DNA of 8,840 nucleotides from an uncultured Alphaproteobacteria bacterium (GTDB lineage Bacteria; Pseudomonadota; Alphaproteobacteria; Sphingomonadales; Sphingomonadaceae), in the NCBI GenBank assembly GCA_903939555.1, contig CAJAHV010000350.1, positions 1 through 8,840 on the forward strand, written 5' to 3'. The notes below the pieces were generated by a model. It had not been told where the DNA came from and did not search any database. It worked only from the letters and a program-made list of their open reading frames with translations. Made by a program: the position numbers and the translations under genes. Below, piece by piece: positions 1-6,377 of the stretch (within the stretch, counting starts at the first letter, position 1; every line of letters begins with the position of its first letter).

Positions 1-1
1 C

Positions 2-1480
2 AGTCTGTCGCGCGCCGGCATCGCTTCGGCATCGCTGCCGATCGATGTCGGGCTCAATGCCGAATTGTCAGCGGCCGGCGCGACCGCCCGTGCCGTCATC
101 GTGCGCGGCGGCAAGGTCGAAGGCCGGGCGCAGGCGCACATCGGCCCGGTCGCCGCCGGTGACACGCCGTTGAAGGACCGCATCTTCGCCAGCCCGATCT
201 TTGCGCAACTGCGCTACAATGGCCCGGCGCAGGCGCTGTGGGGGCTGTCCGGCGTCGAAGCGATCGACGTGCGCGGCCCCATCGCCATCGCCGCCGATGT
301 GACCGGCGATGTCGGCGATCCAAAGCTGACCGGCACGCTGCGCAGCGAAGGCGCGCGGGTGGAAAGCACCGCGCTGGGCGCGGTCATCGATCAGGTCTCG
401 CTGGCCAGCCGCTTCAGCAATTCACGGCTCGAACTCACCCGCTTTTCGGGCCGCGTCGGCAGTGATGGCAGCATCAGCGGCACCGGCGGGATCGATCTGT
501 CGGCGGAACGCGCCTTCCCGATGGACATCCGGTTGCAACTGAAGAATGCCAAGCTGGTCAACCGCGATGACTTCGCCGGCAGCGCCAGCGGCAATGTGCG
601 GATCGCCACCGACGAATATGGCGGCGTCTTTTCCGGCAATCTCGTCATCGATCGCGCCGTCTACAATATCGGCCGGTCCAACATCGTCACCGTGCCGACG
701 CTTTATGTCACCGAAAAGAACAGCAAGGTGCTTGGCCGCCGCGTCGTCACCTATGCGCCGCCGACGCGCTGGCTGCTCAATCTGGCGGTAAAGAGCGACC
801 GGCGGCTGTTCCTGTCGGGGATGGGCGTCCAGGCCGAATGGCGCGCCGATCTGAAGATCAGGGGCGGCGCGACGACCCCCGAAGTCACCGGCCGGGTCGA
901 ACTGGTGCGCGGCGATTATGATTTTGCCGGCAAGCGCTTCAACCTGACCAAGGGCGATGTGCGTTTTCAGGGCATCTACCCGCCCGATCCGCGGGTCGAT
1001 ATCGTCGCGACAAGCAGCGGCTCGGGCTTCACGGCGCAGCTCGATATCGACGGCACGGCGCAAAAGCCCGAAATCAAGTTCAGCTCGGTACCGGCGCTCC
1101 CCGAGGACGAAGTGCTCAGCCGCATCCTGTTCGGCGATTCGGTCACCAATCTGTCGGCCCCCGAAGCCGTGCAACTGGCCGGTGCGCTGGCTTCGTTGCG
1201 CGGCAATGGCGGCGGCTTCAACCCGATCAATTCGGTGCGCAAGGGGCTTGGCATCGACCGGCTGCGTATCCTGCCCGCAGATCAGGCCAGCGGCCGCAAG
1301 ACCGCGCTGGCGGCAGGGCAATATATCGGCCGCAACGTTTATGTGGAGTTGGCGACCGATGCGCAGGGCTATACGGCGACGAACATCGAACTGACGCTGA
1401 CACGCTCGCTGTCGATCCTTTCGACCGTGCAGACGCTGGGCGGGACGAGCGCCAACCTGCAGTGGAAACGCGATTATTAG
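2..1480 (+). CDS. tamB: TamB C-terminal region (translocation/assembly module, partial)
   Basis: This is the C-terminal 492 residues of a TamB-family (DUF490) protein. The frame is open from base 2, so the true start lies left of the window, and the TTG at 65 is internal. TamB is a very long inner-membrane-anchored periplasmic protein that works with the outer-membrane protein TamA or BamA in outer-membrane biogenesis and lipid transport. Supporting features are long stretches of alternating hydrophobic and polar beta-strand sequence, the 'VRGDYDFAGKRFNLTKGDVRF' type motif near 905-965, 'PALPEDEVLSRILFG' near 1090-1134, and the ending 'LQWKRDY', which is the usual DUF490 C-terminus. No cysteines and no membrane segment are visible in this part. 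The downstream gene is convergent, 42 bases away. Family assignment is firm; only about a third of a typical TamB is present. Confidence 0.93.
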   Translation, partial: SLSRAGIASASLPIDVGLNAELSAAGATARAVIVRGGKVEGRAQAHIGPVAAGDTPLKDRIFASPIFAQLRYNGPAQALWGLSGVEAIDVRGPIAIAADVTGDVGDPKLTGTLRSEGARVESTALGAVIDQVSLASRFSNSRLELTRFSGRVGSDGSISGTGGIDLSAERAFPMDIRLQLKNAKLVNRDDFAGSASGNVRIATDEYGGVFSGNLVIDRAVYNIGRSNIVTVPTLYVTEKNSKVLGRRVVTYAPPTRWLLNLAVKSDRRLFLSGMGVQAEWRADLKIRGGATTPEVTGRVELVRGDYDFAGKRFNLTKGDVRFQGIYPPDPRVDIVATSSGSGFTAQLDIDGTAQKPEIKFSSVPALPEDEVLSRILFGDSVTNLSAPEAVQLAGALASLRGNGGGFNPINSVRKGLGIDRLRILPADQASGRKTALAAGQYIGRNVYVELATDAQGYTATNIELTLTRSLSILSTVQTLGGTSANLQWKRDY

Positions 1481-1522
1481 CGCAGCACGGCTGTGCCGCG
1501 CCGCCGTGTCCGACACATCAGG

Positions 1523-2563
1523 CTACCGCCCGATCAGCCGCCGCGCCATCGCATCGGCCACCGCATCGGTCGACAGCCCGCTGCGGTGCGCTTCGGCAAA
1601 GATATCGGCCAGCCGAGCTTCGATCAGCGCGACCGCGCGTGCCACCGCCGGCACATCGCCGCGCCCCAGATATTCGGCGACGACATTGATGATGCCGCCG
1701 GCATTGATGACATAATCGGGTGCATAAAGAATACCGCGCGCCGCCAGCCGGGCGCCATCATCGGGCGTTGCCAGCTGGTTGTTGGCCGCGCCGGCAACGA
1801 TGGCAACATCCAGCCCGGATATGGTCGCCGCATCGAGCCCGGCGCCCAGTGCATTGGGGCTGAACACATCGGCGGGCACCCGCGCGATTTCGGCCACCGC
1901 CAGCGCCCGGCCACCCAGCCGCGCCGCAAACCCCCGCGCCCGGGCTTCGTCGATATCGGCCAGCGTCAGCTTCGCCCCCGCCACCGCCAGCTTTTCAGCA
2001 AGGGCACCGCCAACGCTGCCCAGCCCCTGGATGGCGACATGCACCCCCTTGAAATCATGCCGCCCCAGCTTGTGCGCCACGGCGGCACGCATGCCGACAA
2101 ACACGCCTTGCGCTGTCCAGGGCCCGGGGTTGCCGCCGACAGCACCGCCGCTGACCGGCAGGCCCGCAACATGACGCGTGCGGCGCGCGATGACGGTCAT
2201 GTCATGATCGCTCATGCCGACATCTTCGGCAGTGACATAGCGCCCCCCCAACCCTTCGACGACATCGCCAAAGGCTTCGAGCAGCGCGTCGGTCTTGGGC
2301 GCGGCGGCCCGCTTCATGATGACGCCCTTGCCGCCACCCATCGGCAGCCCGGCCATGGCATTCTTGTAGCTCATGCCGCGCGACAGGCGCAGCGCATCAG
2401 TCAGCGCGGCGCGATCATCGGCATAGGCCCACCAGCGGCAACCACCGGCCGCCGGCCCGAGCCGCGTTGAATGCACCGCAATCACTGCCGACAGGCCGGT
2501 CGCTGCATCATGAGCAAAATGCACCGCCTCATGGGCATCGCAATCGCCAGCATCGAAGATCAT
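1523..2563 (-). CDS. Leu/Phe/Val dehydrogenase (Glu/Leu/Phe/Val dehydrogenase family)
   Basis: This 346-residue protein belongs to the leucine/phenylalanine/valine dehydrogenase branch, which oxidatively deaminates an L-amino acid to a 2-oxo acid using NAD+. The N-terminal dimerisation domain carries the signature 'SYKNAMAGLPMGGGKG', where K67 and K79 correspond to the substrate-carboxylate and catalytic lysines, and 'TAEDVG', with D114 as the conserved acid. The C-terminal Rossmann fold has G180-L-G182-S-V-G185 followed by the acidic 'LADID' at 201-205, which fits NAD(H) preference. The length matches the family (about 345-365). The frame stays open upstream to 2821, but that extension crosses the antisense of tRNA-His. 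The ATG at 2563 fits the family N-terminus and is preceded by a GCGAGG Shine-Dalgarno-like element. Substrate (Leu, Val or Phe) cannot be settled from sequence alone. Confidence 0.93.
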   Translation of the reverse strand: MIFDAGDCDAHEAVHFAHDAATGLSAVIAVHSTRLGPAAGGCRWWAYADDRAALTDALRLSRGMSYKNAMAGLPMGGGKGVIMKRAAAPKTDALLEAFGDVVEGLGGRYVTAEDVGMSDHDMTVIARRTRHVAGLPVSGGAVGGNPGPWTAQGVFVGMRAAVAHKLGRHDFKGVHVAIQGLGSVGGALAEKLAVAGAKLTLADIDEARARGFAARLGGRALAVAEIARVPADVFSPNALGAGLDAATISGLDVAIVAGAANNQLATPDDGARLAARGILYAPDYVINAGGIINVVAEYLGRGDVPAVARAVALIEARLADIFAEAHRSGLSTDAVADAMARRLIGR

Positions 2564-2591
2564 CGCGCGCCTCGCTCGGTTGAAGGGCTTG

Positions 2592-2619
2592 TTTATAAAA
2601 TTGCTCGTCAACGTAATAA
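2592..2619 (-). promoter_or_regulatory. Candidate promoter of the amino-acid dehydrogenase gene
   Basis: On the minus strand a TATAAA hexamer (2597 to 2592) lies 16 bases downstream of TTATTA (2619 to 2614), in the only markedly AT-rich stretch of this otherwise GC-rich gap. Transcription starting about seven bases further on would give a leader of about 20 bases before the ATG at 2563. The -10 match is 5 of 6 and the -35 match is 3 of 6, so this is a reasonable but unproven call. Confidence 0.4.
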
Positions 2620-2672
2620 TACAACAAAGCCGCCCGCGAAAGCCGGAAAGCGCCCAAGCTGCGCGGCAACGC

Positions 2673-2701
2673 TTGCGCCCGGGCGCATCGTCCTCTATCT
2701 G
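2673..2701 (+). promoter_or_regulatory. Candidate promoter of tRNA-His
   Basis: TTGCGC (2673-2678) and TATCTG (2696-2701) are separated by exactly 17 bases. A start around 2708 would leave a short 5' leader before the tRNA at 2734. The -35 element is embedded in a perfect 14-base palindrome (2674-2687, TGCGCCCGGGCGCA). The -10 hexamer is weak (3 of 6). Confidence 0.35.
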
Positions 2702-2733
2702 CGTCGCCTCGCAAGGGCGCATGCCCATGGCGT

Positions 2734-2811
2734 GGCGATCGTAGCTCAATTGGTTAGAGCGCCGGTTTGTGGTACCGGAGGTTGCGGGTTCAATCCCCGT
2801 CGATCGCCCCA
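2734..2811 (+). tRNA. tRNA-His (anticodon GTG)
   Basis: A complete cloverleaf can be folded by eye. The acceptor stem GCGATCG (2735-2741) pairs with CGATCGC (2801-2807). The D-arm is GCTC/GAGC, and the anticodon stem CCGGT/ACCGG encloses the loop TTGTGGT, giving anticodon GTG. The T-arm is GCGGG-TTCAATC-CCCGT. The discriminator is C73 (2808), opposite an extra G at 2734; this G-1:C73 pair is the identity element of bacterial tRNA-His. The CCA end is encoded (2809-2811). It reads toward the sodC-like gene, which is convergent. Confidence 0.97.
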
Positions 2812-2839
2812 TCGCCCCCAATCAGAACAAGCGCCAGCG

Positions 2840-3406
2840 TCAGGGTTTTGCGGGTGTCCGCGCGATCACGCCACAGGCAATGCGGCCGCCGGCATTGCCC
2901 GCCGGATCGCTGGCGAAATCGTCCGGGCCGGCATGCACCACCACAGCGGCGCCATCGGCATCGAGCAGCGGCGAAGCGCCATCGACAAGTCGCAGGCCGA
3001 TTCGCACATGATCGAGCGTGCCGCGATGATCGTCACCGACGACCAGATTGGGCAAATCCCCGGCGTGATCCCCCATCGGATTGCGGTTGCCGTGCTGCTT
3101 CATGTCGGGGTTGAAATGCCCGCCGGCGCTGGTGAAGGCCGGGCCTTCGCAGCGGCCGATGGCGTGCAGATGCACGGCATGGGTACCGATGGGCACGCCG
3201 GTGACCGTCATGGTGATGCGGGTACCCTCCGCCTCCTGGGTCAGCGTCGCATTACCGACGATCTGGCCATCGCTGCCAATAAGGCTGGTGCCGATGATCG
3301 CGGCGGGCGGCGCGGCGCGGGTCTTGCCCATCGAACGTGCCGTCGTGTCGGCGCAGGCAAAGACCAGCGGCAGGGCGAGCAGCGAAAGCAGGGGGCGAAG
3401 AGTCAT
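2840..3406 (-). CDS. sodC: Cu/Zn superoxide dismutase (SodC family), probable lipoprotein or periplasmic
   Basis: This 188-residue SodC-type enzyme dismutes superoxide to oxygen and hydrogen peroxide in the periplasm. All metal ligands of the family are recognisable in order: H79 and H81 ('HAVHLH'), bridging H97 ('GGHFNP'), H105 ('KQHG'), H114 and D117 ('GDHAGDLPN'), and H158 ('VVVHAGPDD'). C86 and C178 ('GRIACGV') are placed for the conserved disulfide. The N-terminus is a short hydrophobic leader ending 'LVFAC', an imperfect lipobox (F at -2), so C18 could be lipidated or the protein could be simply secreted. The start is supported by AAAGGA (3413-3418), six bases upstream of the ATG. It lies 24 bases downstream of the DUF6456 gene on the same strand, so the two are probably co-transcribed. 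Its stop faces tRNA-His. Confidence 0.95.
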   Translation of the reverse strand: MTLRPLLSLLALPLVFACADTTARSMGKTRAAPPAAIIGTSLIGSDGQIVGNATLTQEAEGTRITMTVTGVPIGTHAVHLHAIGRCEGPAFTSAGGHFNPDMKQHGNRNPMGDHAGDLPNLVVGDDHRGTLDHVRIGLRLVDGASPLLDADGAAVVVHAGPDDFASDPAGNAGGRIACGVIARTPAKP

Positions 3407-3430
3407 GACAATTCCTTTGGGGCGGTCGGT

Positions 3431-3940
3431 TCAGTCGATGCGATAATGCGAGATCAGCCGGTCGAGTGCCAGCAATAGCACGAGTTTGCCGGCGCGATTC
3501 GGCCATTTCAGCGCGCGTTCGGCGGTTTCCAGCCCCTCGCCAAGGCAAATGACGCGCCACAATACATCGTTCAACCCCGGGCCGACCGCCGCCACTGCGG
3601 CATCGAAGCGCTGGCGCGCGCTCATTTGCGCCGTCGTCGGGTCCATGTAGGCGCTCCCGCCGCCCCCGGCGCTGCGGCCACCGGTTGCCGGGTCCCAGCG
3701 CATGGTGACGCGCGGCGCCTGGCCGGCGCGCATGAAATCGGCACGCAGTCGCTCGCCCGCCTCGAACTGGCGGGCCGATACCATGCCGCGCCGCACCAGC
3801 CAGGCGAGCGGCGATTCGGCAAGGTTGACCGTCACGTACAACCGGTCGATCGCATCGGCCGGGCTGAGCCGACGTTTTGCCAGCAGCCGGTTCATTGGTT
3901 CCGGGGCGATATCATGCTTTTGGGATAAATGTGCCTTCAT
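3431..3940 (-). CDS. DUF6456 domain protein
   Basis: This 169-residue basic protein carries a DUF6456-type domain: 'ESPLAWLVRRG' (42-52), 'QFEAGERLRADFMRAGQAPRVTM' spanning 58-80, then after a Gly-rich linker (87-97) a helical block 106-167 ending 'KLVLLLALDRLISHYR'. Family members are common in Rhizobiales and sphingomonads, often joined to a helix-turn-helix segment. Here only a short basic N-terminus precedes the domain, so this is the compact form. The biochemical role is unknown to me; a regulatory or DNA-binding role is inference from the family. The ATG has a strong AGGAG (3947-3951) six bases upstream. It is divergent from the XRE regulator 96 bases away and is followed by sodC after 24 bases. 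Confidence 0.82.
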   Translation of the reverse strand: MKAHLSQKHDIAPEPMNRLLAKRRLSPADAIDRLYVTVNLAESPLAWLVRRGMVSARQFEAGERLRADFMRAGQAPRVTMRWDPATGGRSAGGGGSAYMDPTTAQMSARQRFDAAVAAVGPGLNDVLWRVICLGEGLETAERALKWPNRAGKLVLLLALDRLISHYRID

Positions 3941-4006
3941 GGTTCGCTCCTGTGGCGTTGCCTGCCAAATCTGCTTGCCATAAAAGCGATACTGTAGGAC
4001 AGGAAT

Positions 4007-4019
4007 AACCGTAACGGTT
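4007..4019. promoter_or_regulatory. Perfect 13-base palindrome in the divergent XRE/DUF6456 promoter region
   Basis: AACCGT-A-ACGGTT is an odd-length perfect inverted repeat in the 96-base gap between two divergent start codons. It ends 17 bases before the XRE start codon and 7 bases before its GGGAGG Shine-Dalgarno (4027-4032). The size and position suit a dimeric XRE regulator's operator that could repress its own gene and possibly the divergent unit. Function is inferred from position and symmetry only. Confidence 0.45.
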
Positions 4020-4036
4020 CATAAAAGGGAGGTTTC

Positions 4037-4600
4037 ATGCTGACGCGTATTCGGGAGGCCCGCAAAGCCAAGGGCATGACCTTGCTCGATGTGGCGCTGG
4101 CATGCAGCCCGCCGACGACGGCACAGACGATCGGCCGGCTGGAAACCGGGGTGCGTACCGTCTCGGTCGATTGGCTTAACCGCATCGCAGCGGCCATCGG
4201 CGTGGAAGCCGCCGACCTGGTCACGCTGCCCGACCGCAGCGACCTTCCGGTAGCCGCGATCATCAGCGGCGACGGCGTGGCGGCGCCCCGCAAGCCCATG
4301 ACATTGCTGCCACCAATGCCGGCCAGCACGATGGTCGGCATCATCGTCGAGGTCGCGCATGGCGATTATCGCGCCGGCGACGCTTTATGGGCCGAACGCC
4401 TAGGGCCGGAGGATTTCGCCCGCGCCATCAACCGCGATGTGCTCGCGCCGCGCGCTGCCGGCGGTTATGCGTTTGGCCGCCTCATCGCCACCGAGGCCGG
4501 GCGCGTGCAGATCCTGCCCGCCACACCCGGCGCGCGCCAGATCATCCTGGATGCACCCTGGATCGCTGTGGTGCGGCAATTGGTGCGCGCGCTGGGGTAA
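4037..4600 (+). CDS. XRE-family helix-turn-helix transcriptional regulator
   Basis: This 187-residue regulator has an N-terminal Cro/CI-type HTH at about residues 3-63: 'IREARKAKGMTLLDVA', the recognition-helix region 'TTAQTIGRLETGVRTVS', and 'WLNRIAAAIGV'. The C-terminal part (about 98-186) is a compact beta-rich domain with 'GDYRAGDALWAERL' and 'RDVLAPRAAGGYAFGRLI'. It recalls the S24/LexA-like sensor half of phage-type repressors, but I cannot identify a catalytic Ser-Lys pair, so peptidase activity is not claimed. The start is fixed by GGGAGG at 4027-4032. It is divergent from DUF6456-sodC, and a palindrome in the shared gap is a candidate operator. Base composition and codon use look like the neighbours', so there is no sign of recent transfer. 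Confidence 0.88.
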   Translation: MLTRIREARKAKGMTLLDVALACSPPTTAQTIGRLETGVRTVSVDWLNRIAAAIGVEAADLVTLPDRSDLPVAAIISGDGVAAPRKPMTLLPPMPASTMVGIIVEVAHGDYRAGDALWAERLGPEDFARAINRDVLAPRAAGGYAFGRLIATEAGRVQILPATPGARQIILDAPWIAVVRQLVRALG

Positions 4601-4642
4601 CGCCTTCCGGCGTGCAGGGCCGGCGAAAGGCTCAGGCTTCAA

Positions 4643-5050
4643 TCAAACCGCGAAAAGATTGTCGGGGTTGCGCATCGCCTTGAATTCGAGCGCGTTACCT
4701 GCCGGATCGAACAGGAAAAAAGTACCCTGCTCGCCCGGCTTGCCGGCAAAGCGGATATGCGGCGGCAATTCGAATGCGACCCCGGCGGCGGCGATGCGCG
4801 CCCCCAGTGCCTCCCACGCGGCCCAATCGAGCACCAGCCCGAAATGCGGCACCGGCACGGCATCGCCATCGACCGGGTTACGGGTGATGGCGCTGCGCGG
4901 CGCCTGATGCACCACAAGCTGATGCCCGTAAAAGTTGAAATCTATCCATATCGGCGATGATCGCCCCTCCGGACAGCCAAGCACGCTGCCATAGAAATGC
5001 CGGGCCGCAGCCAGGTCATCAACTGGGATCGCAAGGTGAAAAGGGTTCAT
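4643..5050 (-). CDS. VOC-superfamily (glyoxalase/extradiol dioxygenase fold) protein
   Basis: This 135-residue protein has the two-module beta-alpha-beta-beta-beta layout of the vicinal-oxygen-chelate superfamily. It starts 'HLAIPVDDLAAARHFYGSVLGC' at 5-26 and closes with 'FFLFDPAGNALEFKAM' at 111-126. H5, H69 ('PHFGLVLD') and E122 sit where the metal-binding 2-His-1-Glu residues usually fall; H43 and H48 are extra histidines in the first module. The family covers lyases, dioxygenases and resistance proteins, so the substrate cannot be assigned. Its ATG (5050-5048) overlaps the TGA of the upstream DUF1465 gene (5049-5047) and no good Shine-Dalgarno is visible, suggesting translational coupling. 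The XRE gene converges on its stop across 42 bases that hold only a weak hairpin. Confidence 0.9.
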   Translation of the reverse strand: MNPFHLAIPVDDLAAARHFYGSVLGCPEGRSSPIWIDFNFYGHQLVVHQAPRSAITRNPVDGDAVPVPHFGLVLDWAAWEALGARIAAAGVAFELPPHIRFAGKPGEQGTFFLFDPAGNALEFKAMRNPDNLFAV

Positions 5051-5514
5051 GATAGAGGCCGGGAATTGGCCGCAGGCGGCGGCGATGGGTGAACTTTTGC
5101 GGTCAACGCGGCGGCGCTCGCTGTCAAGCGCCGGGCCGCCCCCGCAAGTGCGCCGCCCAGTGTGCCAGTCAGGGTAGTCGTCATCGGCGTATCACTATCA
5201 GTGTATGCAAAGGGCAGCACCGTCGTCGCCTGACGCGGATCGAGCGCCCAGGCGATGATGGCCAGCACCCGCGCCGTCGTCGCCAGACTTTCGGTTGCCA
5301 CCAGCGCCTGTTCGGCAATGTCGAGCGTGGCGCGCCACGTCGCCCCCGGCCCGTCGAACCAGCGCCGCGCCCGATCGGCGACAACGACTGCCTCGTTATA
5401 CAGAGCCTCGACGGCGCGCTGGTGATCGTTGTGCACGGCCCAGTGTGCCACAGTCGGGCGGGTGTGCGCCAGAGGGCGGGCGCGCCCTCGGGCAGGCCCG
5501 CAATGCAGCGCCAT
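5047..5514 (-). CDS. DUF1465 family, RcdA-like protein (divergent)
   Basis: This protein is about 155 residues if started at the ATG at 5514. The core 'ALYNEAVVVADRARRWFDGPG' (37-57) and 'ATESLATTARVLAIIAWAL' (73-91) match the DUF1465 family. That family includes Caulobacter RcdA, an adaptor that helps ClpXP degrade the cell-cycle regulator CtrA and other substrates. The loop and C-terminal parts ('TDSDTPMTTTLTGTLGG', then a Pro/Ala tail) are unlike the usual sphingomonad versions, so function may have drifted. The start is uncertain. The frame is open to a TTG at 5595, and in-frame GTG codons at 5451 and 5436 would leave the shorter N-terminus typical of the family. None has a clear Shine-Dalgarno, and the stretch 5437-5514 is Arg/Pro-rich. 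Its stop overlaps the VOC start (ATGA). Confidence 0.72.
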   Translation of the reverse strand: MALHCGPARGRARPLAHTRPTVAHWAVHNDHQRAVEALYNEAVVVADRARRWFDGPGATWRATLDIAEQALVATESLATTARVLAIIAWALDPRQATTVLPFAYTDSDTPMTTTLTGTLGGALAGAARRLTASAAALTAKVHPSPPPAANSRPLS

Positions 5515-5600
5515 CTGAAAATGGTCGGCGTTGCCAATCGGGGCGTCGGTAACGGCCGAAACGGTGGAAACCCGCCTTGCTGCGGCACAACCCAAACAAC

Positions 5601-5638
5601 GGCGGGGCCTCTGGTTTGGCGCCAGAGGCCGCCTTTTT
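5601..5638. terminator. Strong hairpin with T-run, possible bidirectional terminator
   Basis: GGCCTCTGG (5606-5614) and CCAGAGGCC (5622-5630) form a perfect nine-pair stem with a seven-base loop. TTTTT follows at 5634-5638 on the plus strand. The plus reading is a textbook intrinsic terminator, yet the flanking genes are on the minus strand. It begins immediately after the TPR gene's TGA (5644-5642). On the minus strand the stem is preceded by an A-run and followed only by a loosely T-rich tail. It probably ends the TPR transcript and also blocks antisense transcription. Confidence 0.65.
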
Positions 5639-5641
5639 CGA

Positions 5642-6265
5642 TCAACCGCGCAGGGTCTTGCCCCGCACGACCTTGAAGCGCTGCAATTGTTCGGCAGGCT
5701 CGGTCCAATCGGGATCTATCTGGGCGGCGCGACTGTAATCTTCATACGCCTGGCGCGGCTGGCCGAGCGCTTCATAGGCGACGGCGCGCGAATAATAGGC
5801 GACTGCCAGCTGTTTCGGACCGCGGGCAATGCCCTCGGTCAGCAACACCACGGCTTCATCGTCGCGATTGCCGATCTGCACCAACGCAATGCCCTTGTTG
5901 ATCCACGCTTCGGCATTGTCGGGCGCAAGCCGGATGGCGGCATCATAATCGGCAAGCGCGGCATCGGTTTTTTGCGCCTGCATATTGATAATGCCGCGGT
6001 TAACCAGCGTCGCGGCGCGATCGTTCAGCGTCAACGCTTGATCGAGCAACGCCGAATCGCACAGCCGCAAGGCCTCGCGCAGCGGGCGCTTGGTGGCGGC
6101 GGCATCGAAACAGCTGCGGGCATAGCCGTTGCCGATGACCGCCGCCGACACCGCCACGGCCTGCGCCGACACCGCCACGGCCTCGGCCGACACCACCACG
6201 GCCTGCGCCGATGCGCCCATCAGGCCGGCGAGCAGTGGCAAGACAAGAAGAACGGCTCGCTTCAT
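5642..6265 (-). CDS. Exported tetratricopeptide-repeat protein
   Basis: This 207-residue protein has a classical signal peptide (basic 'MKR', hydrophobic core to about residue 16, cleavage plausible after 'ASA' at 20). Next comes an Ala/Val/Ser tandem-heptad segment (21-43), then at least three TPR units at about 84-117 ('DAALADYDAAIRLAPDN'), 118-151 and 154-187 ('QAYEDYSRAAQIDPDW'). C52 and C69 could form a periplasmic disulfide. TPRs are protein-interaction scaffolds; the partner is unknown. The frame extends upstream to 6412, but that part reads as non-coding and lacks a leader, whereas the ATG at 6265 puts the signal peptide exactly at the N-terminus. It is the second gene of the minus-strand series, 112 bases after the DUF465 gene, and is followed directly by the hairpin at 5601. 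Confidence 0.88.
   Translation of the reverse strand: MKRAVLLVLPLLAGLMGASAQAVVVSAEAVAVSAQAVAVSAAVIGNGYARSCFDAAATKRPLREALRLCDSALLDQALTLNDRAATLVNRGIINMQAQKTDAALADYDAAIRLAPDNAEAWINKGIALVQIGNRDDEAVVLLTEGIARGPKQLAVAYYSRAVAYEALGQPRQAYEDYSRAAQIDPDWTEPAEQLQRFKVVRGKTLRG
6144..6206. repeat. Three tandem 21-base repeats inside the TPR gene
   Basis: Units at 6144-6164, 6165-6185 and 6186-6206 share the pattern GCCGACACCGCCACGGCCTGC with only a few changes. On the coding strand they encode near-identical heptads of the form A-[QE]-A-V-[AV]-V-S, immediately after the predicted signal-peptide cleavage site. A partial fourth unit (GCCGA) follows at 6207. Being in multiples of three, copy-number change would keep the frame. 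Confidence 0.85.
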
Positions 6266-6377
6266 GACATGCGATCCCGTTTCCGCCGGCTGACAATCCG
6301 GAACCGGACAGGATCGGGCGGCGGAGACGACCGCTGCCCATCCGGCTTGGCTGGCGTTGATCCCGGCATGGCGGCGG

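Noticed and set aside
422..1516. Minus-strand open frame of 364 codons antisense to tamB
   Set aside because: Composition is Arg/Ala/Gln-rich with no recognisable domain; it is a GC-driven shadow of the well-supported TamB frame.
1493..2470. Plus-strand open frame of 325 codons antisense to the amino-acid dehydrogenase
   Set aside because: It lies wholly opposite a gene with intact catalytic motifs, and its translation is low-complexity His/Arg/Gly with no family resemblance.
2564..2821. N-terminal extension of the dehydrogenase frame to 2821
   Set aside because: The extension translates the antisense of tRNA-His and its promoter region; the ATG at 2563 fits the family length and has a ribosome-binding site.
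2471..3478. Plus-strand open frame of 335 codons spanning tRNA-His and the antisense of sodC
   Set aside because: It runs through a tRNA and opposite a clearly real SodC; no domain features.
4601..4642. Possible terminator between the convergent XRE and VOC genes
   Set aside because: Only short, interrupted stems (CGCC/GGCG, GCCTT/AAGGC) and no T-run; too weak to call.
5472..5489. GAGGGCG-GGCG-CGCCCTC hairpin near the DUF1465 start
   Set aside because: A seven-pair GC-only stem is expected by chance in this composition and has no T-run or gene boundary attached.
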